Assembly (NCBI RefSeq): GCF_000524195.1 | Contig: NW_020170422.1 | Location: forward strand, 581,603-645,602 | Length of the DNA: 64,000 nucleotides | DNA from: Echinococcus granulosus | Taxonomy: Eukaryota; Platyhelminthes; Cestoda; Cyclophyllidea; Taeniidae | Direction: 5' to 3' | Part shown: piece by piece, positions 38,600 to 50,580 of the stretch | Layout of the letters: every line of letters begins with the position of its first letter | How positions within the stretch are numbered: the stretch's first letter is position 1 | Position numbers and translations under genes: made by a program | The notes under the pieces: model-generated | What the model saw: the letters and a program-made list of their open reading frames with translations, nothing else | What the model was told of the DNA's origin: nothing | Databases searched by the model: none

Positions 38600-38803
38600 C
38601 AGGGTTCTTTGGAATACGAACCTGAAGTGGCTTTGCTGTGGGAGTTCAGAAGGACCACAAAACTGGTTTAGTACACTTGGTTTTGGGGCCCCACCATTGC
38701 ACCACCGACAAGTGGTCTCGCCTTTGAAAGGTGTCGGAGGTCTCAATACATATTCTGCCCAAGTGTTGTATTTTTTAGCCTTCAGGAAAGTCTCGAGATG
38801 GTG
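38600..38803 (+). repeat. solo terminal repeat
   Basis: Element-sense copy with TTTTGGGGCCCCACCATTGC, ATACATATTCTGCCCAAGTG and TTCAGGAAAGTCTCGAGATG. The left half is eroded. Confidence 0.7.
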
Positions 38804-39749
38804 CATTAGCATCAGAGACCCATATCAGTAGAACTCGACGTCCTACCAGCAATGCAATCATTGCAACTCCAGGAGTCTGAGAGGTCTGTGCATTGACACG
38901 CATAATGGTAAATCGTATGTTCAAGCTTAGAGGTTTTCTTAGGTTTAATGTTTTAAGGCAGTCTCGCTTAAAATGTTCATTTGTGGAAATATTAAGTAAG
39001 TCTTCGTAGGTGACCAAAAAAAGTGCTGGTTCTACTATTTCATTTCTAATGCATTAAATCGCTTTTCTATGTGGAGGTCAAAGTGCAGGTAACGCGAATA
39101 AAAACTCGAGAATGAAGTGCTTTAAAAGAAGCCCTATTTGCATCTCTTAGATGTACCAAAGTTCAACCAGCACACACACTAAATCAACAAAAAGACTTTT
39201 TACGTCATTATGGTTACGCACTTCTATGGCGACATGCACATTGTTGAGGTCTTTTTAACAATAAGTTTTATGCAACTCGAACATTTGCGATTTACTCCAA
39301 TTTTTTTTTGATGGAAAATAATGGAAACTACGGAAAATTATTAGCTAGGCAAACGTGAATTCTTCACAAATAACTTTAAGGTAGTTTTCATCTATAAAAC
39401 ATCGAAGCATAAAAATTCCCAGCTTTCCTATCCTCTTATGCACTTGAAATGCGGATGAATATGATACCTTCAAAGATCGCTGCAACGAGTGTCTTATAAT
39501 TGAAGCCTGCATCATTCACCTGCCAAATACGACAAGTGAGTATCCTTGTTTGATTTCTGATCTTGAGCTACATCTATTCCATCCGCGACTGATATTTCCT
39601 ATAAATTGGTCTACGAAATACTCCCGTATGTAAACAATGTTAATGAGACACCTTGACAATTGAATGATCGAATTGCAATTCTTTGATTATTTCTTTAACT
39701 CATCATTTATAAATCACTGCCACTCAGAGCTCCGTTGTCGTACTTTCAG

Positions 39750-41600
39750 TAGGCGGCATGGCCTCCGGATCATGTCAGTACCTCCCAGCACTTCCGTAAG
39801 GCCCCTTGACTTTTGAGAAGACGAAAGAATGCATAATACGTGGGCAGAATATGTATTGTTGATGGACAGAAGGGCTTGGAACTAGTGGCACGGTCCATGA
39901 GTCAGCCCGCTGGGAGGATGCGCAATGACGGCACTTCTAATTGGCCCGTTATTAAACCGAAAGTTAAACAATTAACGTACTATATGACCCCTCTCCTTTT
40001 GAGCGTCATCTACGGCAATGCTCTTGGTCGACCTTCCGCGTCAGCTATCACGACGTAAGTGGTGTTGAAAGAAACTAATCCACTAAACAGTGCAGCTGAG
40101 AAGATATTTGACAGTAATGTCACTGATCCTCATTGGAAATTCTACTAGATCTGGAGTTTCGTCCTGCATGGCAAGTGTGTTGTGGGAGGGTGGGGGGACG
40201 AGGGAATGTGCTGGCCATCTCAAATGTGTATCCAAAAGCGGAGTTATTTAATAAAGAACGGGGTTTAACATGGTTATGTTGGGTGATAAGGCCTCGCGTC
40301 TGTTCCTCCTGGCAACTTTGCTCATTTCAATGCTGTCCAACCATACTTGTCTGGGTTCTATCCAGCTAGTAGAGTGGTGACACTTCATTCAATTGACATT
40401 TCTATGCAGCTAATGTAGAGAACTCCTTACCGAACTTTTGCAGGCGGTTCACGGTCAAAATTATTGTCGCTTTAGTTGTTAATAACGCTCTTGCAGAATA
40501 CGGGGCTGTGGTAATTGCCGAACGTGGGCGTCATTTTCATTCCCTCTGCTAGGCGTCGTCATAGATTTTCCCATCTGCAGCACGGGCACTTCTTCCTTCA
40601 CGCTAAGGTATATTGTCCAGTAGTAGAAATCAGAATCTTTCTCTTTTAATGCCACTGATGCAGCGTCTTGAGACTTCCCTGGAGATGAAAGAAGACATAA
40701 TACTTGGGCAGAAGATGTACTGTCGACACACAGTAGAACTTGGGGCTACCAGCATGACCAGGTGGCCAGTCCACCAAGCGGATGCAAAATGGTGGCGACC
40801 TTGGTTGGTTCCTTTACTGAAATCGAGAGTTAAACACCAAACTCATTATAATATTCTGCTCTGGTATTATATTTTCCTTTTACTTCATGGAACACTTGAG
40901 GCTACTGACAAGGCTTGGAAGTTGCACCACCCAGTGGAGGTACAATGGCGGAGAGTTAAACAAACAATCAATGTATTCTGCCCCTCTCCTCTTGTGCGCG
41001 TCGTCGCCGGTACTCCCTTTGGTCAACCTCCCGCGTCAGGAATCACAACGTAATTGGTGCTGCAAAAAAACCACCCACATGCCAAATGTGCCAGTCCTCA
41101 AATTTCCTTGAAGCTGAGAAGCTATTCCACCACAACGTCATTGATTCCTCTTGTCCATTCCACTGCATCTGGAGTTTCATCCTGTGTAGGAACTCTATTG
41201 AGGGGACAGGAAAATACGCCGGCCAACAATTGGGTCAAGTACCAGTGGAACACTGGCTCACCAGCAGTCACTTGCGTCTATTCCCCCTGGCGACTTTTGC
41301 CCAGTTCAGTGCTGCCTCCGTAATGAACTTTTCCAGACGGTGTACGGCTAAGCATAGTGTTGCTTTAGATTTTAGCAGCGTTCTTGCGAACTACGGGACC
41401 GTGGTAGTTTATCACTCAGCAGCAGAAATTAGGAAAGTTGTCCTCTAGGGTGGGTTTCACTTTCCTCTACCACCAATGTAGCTCCCAAAGACTTCTTCGA
41501 AGACGAGAGAGGGGATAGTGCTTAGGCAGCAAATGTGTTGTCGGTGCCTATTGCTTCGTTAGAAGTGACCTCGCCTAGCGTGCAATATACATGACAACTT
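39750..41600 (-). mobile_element. tandem cluster of TRIM-like elements (terminal-internal-terminal-internal-terminal)
   Basis: In order: an inverted terminal-repeat fragment (about 39750-39790); terminal repeat (39795-39985); internal domain (39986-40655); terminal repeat (40656-40850); a short inverted terminal-repeat piece (about 40850-40900); another partial terminal repeat (about 40900-40978); a second, internally deleted domain (40979-41470); and a third terminal repeat (about 41472-41600). The purine tract (complement of CCCCTCTCC...) follows the terminal repeats near 39990 and 40985. Shared central terminal repeats are what unequal recombination between LTR elements produces. Confidence 0.7.
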
Positions 41601-42006
41601 TGAGCCCTAGCGTATATCAAGGATATAAGCGTAGCAGTACCTACACGTTTACAGGTCAGTGACATCCGTAAAGGTACACTTTGAGGATTTAAGTGATTGA
41701 AGTGCTGGTTTTTAATTCAACGGCAGTACGGGTGGTAATCTTCAGAAATTGTTTGGTCTTCCCCAAGTATGCTGGTAATGTGAGATGTCAGTTTATGGGC
41801 TTTTATTTCACGTAGTGCAAATTTTTTTTGGAATTATTAAACGTTAAGGCCACGCCACAAACATTCCCACCACTTGACACTTCGAACTCGCGCATTGATT
41901 GGTCAGTGGCATCGGAGCCCATGGACGCAACTTCATTGGCCAGGCCTGCACGCAGTTTTGGTTCAGGCAACTGTGCTGCTCACTTTGTGATACGGTGGAG
42001 CTGGTT

Positions 42007-43132
42007 ATGGATCCGTTATTGCGCACAGGGCGTGAGAACGCATTTCCCTTGCCTTCACCGCGTATTCTGCAACTTAAATGGGGCTCTCTTGTGGTGGAGA
42101 AGGTTGATAAGGCGACAGGATGTCTCAAAACCTCGGAGACACTCAAATACAGAGATGCAAAGCTTTGGCCAGGTGGCAGCCAGTCCTGGGATTGGAAGAA
42201 GCATGGTGAGTGGCTAGTTTTTTCTAATACACTCTATTTGCTTGTTTGCTTATTTTTTACTGTAGCATTACGTTAGGTTCGCTTGCCCATAGATGGTTTG
42301 ATAGGTTTTCGGGTGGCCTTATCGGGTTTATTGAGGTAAAATTGCAACAAATTGTCTCATTATAGCGGCTTCTTTTAGCTCACCTAATGATTTCGAGCTT
42401 TGTCCAATTTCTACCAGAAAATATTTCCAGTTTAAGTGGTTTGATTGCCACCTATACCACCTACTTGGATGTTATGAGGCAAATGTAATCTCATGAAATG
42501 GTAAAAGTTTGTTATGCCGCATCGTGTTAGCTAAATTTTAGATGCAAATATACTATTCTCTGACCTAAGTTCACTGAGTGGTTTTGGTCCATAACTGGTC
42601 TCTAAAATATAACTACGCGGGGTATGGGAACTTACAATAACACAAGCGATAACAGCGGCGGATTTTGTGTTTTGCTTTAATTGCTTCCCGGCCAAAGGGT
42701 TTTGGTGATCCTAAAGTAGTCAAACATGTGCATTTTTTCGTTGTGCTTATGTTTCAAACTGTAGCTGAAACAGAAAATCCTTTCTGACACGGCGTGGAAA
42801 TCAGCTTTTGTACTACCAAGATTACGCAGACGTGACACGATAGTGATCGTTGTTCGATTTATTTGAGTAGATTTTGATTTCGGTCAGGAACAAGCCATCG
42901 ACGAGGCATAGCCCTGGAGGATGTTATCGATGTCTACGACTCGGGAGCGGAAACTATCGTTCTCAGTATGGGCAAGATGTCCTGGCTTCATGTTCCCCAC
43001 TTTGTTATAACCGAAGTTGAAAATGATGGCCACACTGTGATTGTTAAGCCGACACAAGTCGCTATGGAGATATACAATAAATTGGCAGAGTGTGGACACC
43101 CCGTTGCAGGCCTATTCCATACAACCTGCTAA
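42007..43132 (+). CDS. AAMDC: AAMDC / Mth938-domain protein
   Basis: A small single-domain protein of the Mth938 fold; the animal members are linked to adipogenesis and metabolic control, and no enzyme activity is established. Exons are 42007-42205 and 42888-43132 (phase 1 join), giving 147 residues against 122 in human. The extra length is about 20 N-terminal residues before LQLKWGSLVV. Conserved blocks: YRDAKLWPGGSQSWDWKKHG, ALEDVIDVYDSGAETIVLSM and the C-terminal AGLFHTTC, matching the family's VGGVFHSTC end. The ATG at 42007 is the first in frame after an acceptor-like site; an upstream exon cannot be excluded. A poly(A) signal lies 122 bases after the stop. Confidence 0.94.
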
Positions 43133-43253
43133 TTCATTATCAGGTGACAATTATGGTGTCAAAAAAGAGTTACTTCTCAATTCTGATTGAAATCAATTGC
43201 GGAAAATGCTTAGACCAAATTTCTAATATTTTTGTGAATGTTTCTTCAACATT

Positions 43254-43259
43254 AATAAA
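43254..43259 (+). terminator. poly(A) signal AATAAA for AAMDC
   Basis: ATTAATAAAG at 43251-43260, 122 bases after the AAMDC stop and just before the next repeat element. Confidence 0.6.
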
Positions 43260-43307
43260 GCACCTTTAAATGAATCTATTGGAGTTGTTGTTGTTGTTAG
43301 GATCCTA

Positions 43308-44344
43308 TGAAGCAGCGTACCGCCTGGAACCGTTCCTGAACACGAAAGAAAGACGTAATATTCGGGCAGAATAATGTACTATCGACCTACAGAAGGGATT
43401 GGGGCTATTGGCATGGCCTGGAGGCAGGGCCGCTAGGTGGAGGTACAATGGCGGGGCCCCTCATCTTACCTGTTACCAAAATCCAGAGCTAAAGAAACGA
43501 GTAACCTTTTGCATTAGTTCCTCTATCTTTCTTACCATCGCCCCCGGCGCTCCCCTTGGCCAATCTCCTGCGATGGTAATCACAACGTGGTCGGTGCTGT
43601 CGGAAAAACATCCACGAGCTGACCGTCCCATTCATTGAATTTCCATACAACTGATAAGAAAATTGACCCCAACCTCACTGATCCCGCTTGGAAATTCAAC
43701 GCTTGTCTGTCGCTAGTTGCGAGAACACTTGTCTAAAAGCAATCATATAACAAAGGACGGGTTTAACATGGTTCCATGGGGTAGTTTCGGATCTGATTTT
43801 CCTTGCCACTGTCCAAACTTCAGTGCTGCGCAGATCTACCTACGCGGTTTCTATACAGCTGGTAGAGTGATGGGAGATATTGCGTGTTTACTTAATTGAT
43901 GTCTTCATACAGTTGCCATGGATAGCTCCGTAATGAACTTTCCCAGATGGTTCACGACTAGTTTCGCTTCATTTGTTAATAGCATTCCTGCAGGGTACGG
44001 AAATGGAGCAGATGCTGAAGGTAGGCGTCATTTCCAGACCTTCCGCTAGGGGTCGTCTCATTCTCTCATCTGCAGCATATACCCTTCTTCCACCACGTTG
44101 GGGTTTGGCATTCAGTAATAGAGATCAGATAATTTGCCCTTTAAGATTGGGTTCGCTTTCCGCTGCCACTAATGCAGCGTTCCCAGATTCCCTTTAAGGC
44201 AGAATATGTACCGCCGACATACAGAAGGAATTGAGGCTACTGACATTCCACGAAGGCCAGGCCCTCCGTTGGAGGTTTAATAGCGGAGTCCCCCAGTGAC
44301 CCGCTACCGAAACCTAGAGTTAAATAATCATCTAACCTATTACA
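43308..44344 (-). mobile_element. full TRIM-like element, best-preserved copy
   Basis: First terminal repeat about 43308-43510, internal domain about 43511-44182, second terminal repeat about 44183-44344 ending CTATTACA. At the inner edge of the second repeat the plus strand reads GTTCGCTTTCCGCTGCCA then CTAATGCAGCG. On the element's strand this is a terminal-repeat end (CGCTGCA), a 4-base spacer TTAG, and TGGCAGCGGAAAGCGAAC, a plausible primer-binding site. No protein-coding capacity seen. Confidence 0.8.
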
Positions 44345-45209
44345 ACAGTACCAAGGCTTCCGCTTAGATTTTACGATATTCTATACATCTAGTAATTACT
44401 TGTATAGTAAAAAGTGCTGACGTTAATGCCTTTCTGGTTTTGCATGCCTGAGAAAAACAGTTCCCGCGGACTTTTGCCTGCTGCTACAAATATGTTAAAG
44501 CAACAGTTAAGACAACACCAAAGAACTTCCGAGAATTGCGAGAAGAGCGTTTCGTAAGTTGAGGATGCTCGCACGGTGACGGAATGAAATTCTATTTTAT
44601 TCACATACAAACGAAAAGGCTAGAAGGCGGTCGTTTTCAGGGCCTCAAGAACATAACGCCTCGGATGGCCAGTCGTAGCCACAATCACGAAGAGTGGGAA
44701 AACTTCAGCAGGCAATTATGAAGAAAAGGGTAGGAGCTGTTTCAGGAAGACCAAAAGCAAGTTCTACCATCTCAACATCGTTTCAGGCTAGTTCTGCGAC
44801 AGGTAGGAGTCAAAGCGGCTGATGATGGCACACAAGCGCGACCTTTTTAAGACCATTGTCAAAGGTATCATAAAGAAGTTGCTGCACCAGAAGTAGTAAA
44901 AATACAAATTATGACCAAACTCAGGATTAGCCGGCGCAAAACTTGCAAATTATGCACACATAAAGCGCTATCCAAAAATCTCAGCAACCGTAAGAATCCC
45001 CGACATAGATGGTTTTCATCATCCAAAACACAAAAAATAAGCGCCCAACCTAAGTTTAGAGGGTTATAGGACAAAACACTACCAATGGGAAAGTGCCGGC
45101 CTAGATTTTCAGCAGTCACAGTAATTATACATTTGTAAATACCATTTTAGCAAAAAACAACCCAACACCACAAGAAACCGGAATCAATCAAAAAATATTT
45201 TAGAAACTA
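44345..45209. other. short intergenic stretch, nothing recognised
   Basis: Lies between the 43.3-44.3 kb element and the PAAF1 stop codon. The open frames at 44389-44610 and 44868-45119 (minus) have no recognisable content and do not fit PAAF1. Confidence 0.5.
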
Positions 45210-48200
45210 TTACAAATTGAAGAGACTCTCAAAAGCAATTCGACGGTAGCCGAAAAATTGTGCGCTATAGGTGCCAGTCCACACGGACGCGTTTTCAATG
45301 TTGTGTGTACGAAGTCCGCAAATTGCTTCCGCCTCTGGACCGGTCAGTTCAAGGCATCGAGAATAACCGTCACTGTCAATAGAAAGGCCACCCTCGACCA
45401 TCCGACGCAGAACTGTGCGGCCATCACCTAGAAATCCGAAGCAAGAAAGCACAACTTCAGAAGCATTTCTGTTCGAGGAGGAATGCTTGCTTTTAGTGGC
45501 AATGGTCCATCTCCCTTGTCATGCAAGAAAATTTAAATGCATGTTTTAAGTCGAAGACACGAAAAATCACAACAAAGCAGCACATTGAAGGATTCGACTT
45601 CCCCCTTTCAAGGCAAATTTATCACAGTTGAAAAAATATGACGCCTTTGTTCGCTTTCGATCGCCTGTGATGGTGCGCATTGTGTGCCATTACCCCCGTG
45701 TCCAGGTCATTCAAAAGTTGCAAATAAGAGGGGACCATGGTCTCAAATCGACGTTTCCTTTACTTCTCGGTTTTGATGGCAAAAAATCAAGAGTGCGTGC
45801 ATTCGCTTTGTCATTTATATAGATGCACATATTATTCAAGGTAACCATCAGCACAATTTGGTATTAAAAAATAGGTGGATAGGATTTAAAATAACGCAAC
45901 ATACGGAAGGCAGAAAAGATGCCGGTAAATGCAGGCACAGACAGGCTTTCTCCGCCCGCAATATCCACAGAATGAGCCGGAAAGTGGACCATTTGCAGAG
46001 CACAAACGCCATACTTATAGGCCTCGTAGGCGAATAACGGTGTACTACAACCGCAAACAGTTATGCACTGTCACAAAGCATTAATATAAGCAGTAATTAA
46101 GTGGTATTTCCTTATTACCGATAATTTCTGAGGTCCCAACATGTGATCTCCCCACTCGAACCACCGGCAACCAACCCGAACTCGTTGAAAACGCCACCCA
46201 CTGAAGTGCCAGTCTCCATTGAGACAGCGCAAGCGGTTACAGCACCAGAAGCACAAGGCAGAGAGAGTTGGAGAGTAGGTCCGCGTTTGCGAGAGTGGGC
46301 GGAAGATATATCGAAAAGCAGGAGGCGTCCGTGACTTCCACAGCCAACGGCAACCAGTTTGTCTGTTACGCCAACGGCCGTGGCGCGTGTCGAAGTACTC
46401 TCAAGACCTGCCCGAAGACAAATTTTCAGCCAAAGCAGACTATTCGACCAATTCAATGCTGTATGGTGGTAAAACAATGGTTATCTTAGTTTTATATGTA
46501 AATGCTCGAGCTCTTCGCAAACTTGCTTTTGGACTTGTTTAGTTGCCCTCACACTAAGTCTCCCAGTGCTTCTAGCCGTCGCTAATGCACCCACTTCCAG
46601 ACCGATATAACGTAACACTTCCACATAAGTAAATCAAGCAATACACTGGTGACGGTGGTAGGCGAAGTGATTCCGAACGAAAAATTTCTATTTCACCGAT
46701 TGATAACCATAGGGAAACTTCGCAGAGGAAAAACATCCGCCAAGGATGACTAGACCGATCGATGTTCCCAGTCTAAGAGCTACCAAAATTGCGTCGGCTC
46801 GTGACAATCATCTCGAAAGAAGCGAATTTGTGACCAGAATAACTGTAAATACTGAAATGTGGAAGTCATTTTAGGACTAGATGCCTTCTCAAGCAACCCA
46901 TAGACAACCAGATATCATCGAAATTACAGCAGTTGCGAGTAGAGGTGAGTATAAAGCATTCATCTAGGAAGACAAAATACACTGCATGCTTGACTTAAGA
47001 ATGCCTTTTTCTGAGCGAATGCCATAAGAAATGTACTCGGTGTAAAACAATAATCGGCCTTGAGCAGTAATTAGACAAGTGATGAATTCATCTACGTTTA
47101 GGAGATAAAACACGGTCCTAAGAATCAGGTATCTTCTTGAAACCAGAAGAGTGAACAAGAAGAGCGCTGAGGACAGCTCCCAATGGAAGAGAAGCTCCAC
47201 CGAAAAGAAAAAAAATTTCATCACGCGTTCAGTTACATGAAATTTTAACTAACCGACACACTGGCGTCATGCTGTCTATGCAAACTGCGTCCATTCCACC
47301 TTTACGTTGATAGTAAAACCTACCTCCATGCTGGGATGCCTTGTTACGTCTTCAGAAATGACATGAGAGAATGTACTACAAGTACAGTTTTGGAATGAAA
47401 GTACATAGTACCCATTATGAAAGAGAATGAAGAAAAAATACCATAGTAGTTTTCAGCGGATTCAACAGTGGCGTCTGCAGTTGCCTCATCAGAAGAAACG
47501 CGACGCTTCACCACGCAACAAGTTGGCGCCTCCTCCATCGAGCAATTCGTCTGAAGCGTTGATCCCGGCGACCGCGGTGTTACGGACATTGCTGAGATGG
47601 CAATCTGCGAATAGGCGTAAGCGCAGGTCGTGTTTCAATTAGTGCTTCCGTAACACGGACACTGGTAAATGAGAAGCCAATCGGATTCTCCTTCATTTAG
47701 CAACCCAAGTTCCATAAGAGTGTGGGTCCTTTGCTTTCGATGAAATATGAGAATCTAAAGATGCCTCAACGAAGCCATTTGAAAATAAAACTTCGCACAC
47801 GATTAGAATGTTTTGATTAGGCAGGAAACGCCGCAATCGTGTAGCGGCACATTTGTTTGATAAAGTTTATTGTATGTACGAAAAGAATATTCGTGTGAAG
47901 AAACACTTCTGATACGTTTAAACGTGGCAAAACACCATGCCTTTCCCGAGACATGGTAAAAATCTTCATTGTCTAGATTAGCTCTACGAAAGTATTTTCC
48001 TACTTTAAACACGAATCACTGTAAAAAACCAATTCCAAACCCCATTTACTTCACCTGGATGCCTGCATATCTTGTATTTTTAAAAGAAGAACTGATGACT
48101 CACTAAACTTGGGGTCATTAGCCCACAATACTGGCACTGACTAAACAAGCTGAAATAAGAGCTTGAAGTTTGGGTTATGGTTAACTTTTTGAAAACTTTC

Positions 48201-50580
48201 AATCTCACCCAAAGACATAAATCTCGTTATATTTTGCCAAAGCCGATATTTTATTCCATTTAGTAAACACGATTGTTGATGCCGCCTACTTTCCCCGGCT
48301 CTTTAGCACTAATGAAAAGGAAGCTGTAGTTATGGCAAGTGTAAACGCACACATTTATGGGAAATGATCGGTCAAAAAAATAAACGATAAGGTATTTGCT
48401 AATATAATCTTTCCCAATACCGAACTATCCCCGATATTTATAAACAGGGCAATAGGCTAATATTCACGGGTGAACTTGGCTCTAGCTTGGCTTCCAGTAA
48501 AACCCGAAATTAAAGCCGTAGGCCTCACATACTTTCAACGATTGACTATGCACCTGCCACCGGGTAGAAACTATTTGAAACCCTGAGCTAAACCCAACTC
48601 CGTTTCAAACTTCCAAACCACCGATCTTGTTTTCCGATGAGATATTTCCCAAGGCGTATGCACGGCTTAATTTGGATAGACCCTAAAGTTTGTTAAAAAA
48701 ACATCTACTTCACGCTATTATTTTGACAGTTATTACCAAAAAGTTTGAAGTGAGTTTACCTACCTGAGTAGAAACATCCCAGAGACGCAGCCACCCTCCA
48801 CGATCCACAGCGACGATATTCCTTCCACGATCAACGAAGTCCACATCAATCACGCCCGCCCTATGTCCACCCGGCTCGTAGACAGTAGCGGTGGACGAGT
48901 TGGTGGGAGGATTAGCGGAAGTAACGTCAACGCCGCCCAAACCAGCACGGAGTGTGGCGGGACAAGCGCCAGTGAGTGCGCACCACACGCGCAACTGCAT
49001 GTCCCCGCCGGCTGTTACAACGACTAGACCAGAAGGGAAAAAACGGCAGCAGTAGACCTCACTCGCGTGTCCCACGAATTTTCGCTTTCAAAAAGAAAAG
49101 AGCATGATTAAAATAGAGTCCGATTTAGTAAAGTGAATATACAAATTCCGAGAGTTGACAGCAGCTGTTTTTATCAATGGTGTGCCCCACGGATTTATTC
49201 GTTTTCAGCTAGTCCCCCAGTACGTATGATGTATTCGCTTGGATAAGTACGGAGTCTCAGAGTTGAAAATTCCTTGATTTTAGCTGCTCGTATGGATTAT
49301 GAACACACGGATTTACAGTGGTAGTAGAGCAATAAGTAGTCCTTATTCGCAAACAAATGCATCTAACTGACTTAGGCAAGCACGTAGTTTGAGAGTTGGT
49401 TAATTAGCCTTATAGTAGTTGATCAACCGTCCATTTGACTCTTCAATGGTCAGCATCATCAGAGGGACTGTAGGATAGATAGTCTGGGAAAAAAACCCAA
49501 TACATCGGTATCAACAGTCGTGATCATGACTCCAAATGACATACAGCCTTAGCCCAAGAGATAGTTAAGGTTCAGATCGCAATCAGCACAGTAGAATTGG
49601 AAGCTACTAGTTGTTCAGATCTAGAGGAGCAATAGGATTTTAGCCCTAGGTAGTAGTTGAATTCAGTAGATGTCTCACCACAAAAAGCTGTGGATTGAGT
49701 TTCACATAGAAAAAATCTCTCACTACCTCTGTACTAATCTCTAAATGTGTCTTGAGTGCAGTAATACGTACAAACGACCATGAAAACAAAATCAGTGATC
49801 ATCTTCAGAATAAATAGAAAAAATGCATACAATCTGTGCCCAAGAGCGTCATTCCCGATGAATCCAAGTGATATTGACGTCGTAAATGCACATTCTAGCA
49901 AATAAAAACATTGATGTTGAGCTAACTTTGAGTGGAATAAACGTTTGACCAGAACTAGCCATAAAGTCTTGGGAAATAGGAACGAAAAAAACCAGCATGC
50001 AGACATACTTACCCGAATTTCGGACGTCTTAGTTTCCCATAAGACAACATTTCCGTCACTAGAGGCTGATAATGCTAGCTCACCGCTGGCATTCACATCG
50101 AAAGAATTCAAGTGAAGGGTAGGCTAAAAGAACATTAAAGTTAATTTATCTATCAAAAACATATATGTGGACGAAAAGATAGCAAAGTCAGTTTACTTTC
50201 TACCTGTCGAGGTTGTTTATGGACAGAGCTGAATCGAAAATCTGGACACTGGAATGTACTCTGCAGGCGTCTGGCATTATCCCTGAAGCGGATAGTTTTC
50301 TAGGCAAAATTAAAATAATTTCAAGATTATCAAAATACCCACCGACGTAGAGACACAGCAATCTACATCTGAGATATCGGGAGTAAGCGCGCCCTCACTG
50401 ATTTCAACTTTTTGATGATGAGTCCTATCAGGGCCGTAGAGATGGAACCAAAAACTTCTATCCTTCTCTCTAGGTTTATCAGAAGGTAGTATTAACGAGG
50501 GGCAAGAAGAAAAATTGCATCTATGATAGTACAAATCGAACATACAGGATGGCTTTGTCCCAATCCGGTTGAATTCGCAT
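45210..50580 (-). CDS. PAAF1: proteasomal ATPase-associated factor 1, WD40-repeat protein
   Basis: A WD40 propeller that binds 19S ATPases and restrains 26S proteasome assembly. Exons in transcript order: 50580-50546, 50469-50343, 50299-50204, 50123-50013, 49084-48760, 46407-46119, 46044-45905 and 45427-45210; 446 residues against about 392 in human. Landmarks: N-terminus MRIQPDWDKAI, like the family's RIQSDWAQAL; ASSDGNVVLWETKTSEIRR; GHASEVYCCRFFPSGLVV; VIDVDFVDRGRNIVAV; GWLRLWDV; KLVAVGCGSHGRLLLFD; LVAGGSSGEITCWDLRN; and a final LELTGPEAEAICGL with WTGTYSAQFFGYRR, equivalent to the family's ELTGADCDPV..IYTCCRDGLVRRY. Exon 1 is only 35 bp. The join from exon 5 to 6 is the least certain: the donor GTAG|GTAAAC was preferred for phase, and a coding-like piece at 47.4-47.6 kb was left out. 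Confidence 0.88.

Larger units (their letters stand above)
38003..42006. other. intergenic, mostly repeat copies
   Basis: Between CAMKMT and AAMDC. Contains a solo terminal repeat (38600-38803) and a complex tandem cluster of the TRIM-like family (39750-41600). The rest is AT-rich and without recognisable reading frames. A GGTTCAG acceptor-like site at about 41966 may lead into AAMDC. Confidence 0.6.

Noticed and set aside
41828..42217. Plus-strand frame overlapping AAMDC exon 1
   Set aside because: Out of frame with the conserved WPGGSQSWDW reading; a shadow frame.
42884..43099. Minus-strand open frame over AAMDC exon 2
   Set aside because: Antisense shadow of a clearly homologous plus-strand exon.
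47344..47642. Obligatory PAAF1 exon at 47.3-47.6 kb
   Set aside because: Exons 5 and 6 join in phase without it and the WD40 alignment has no room for it; kept only as a finding.
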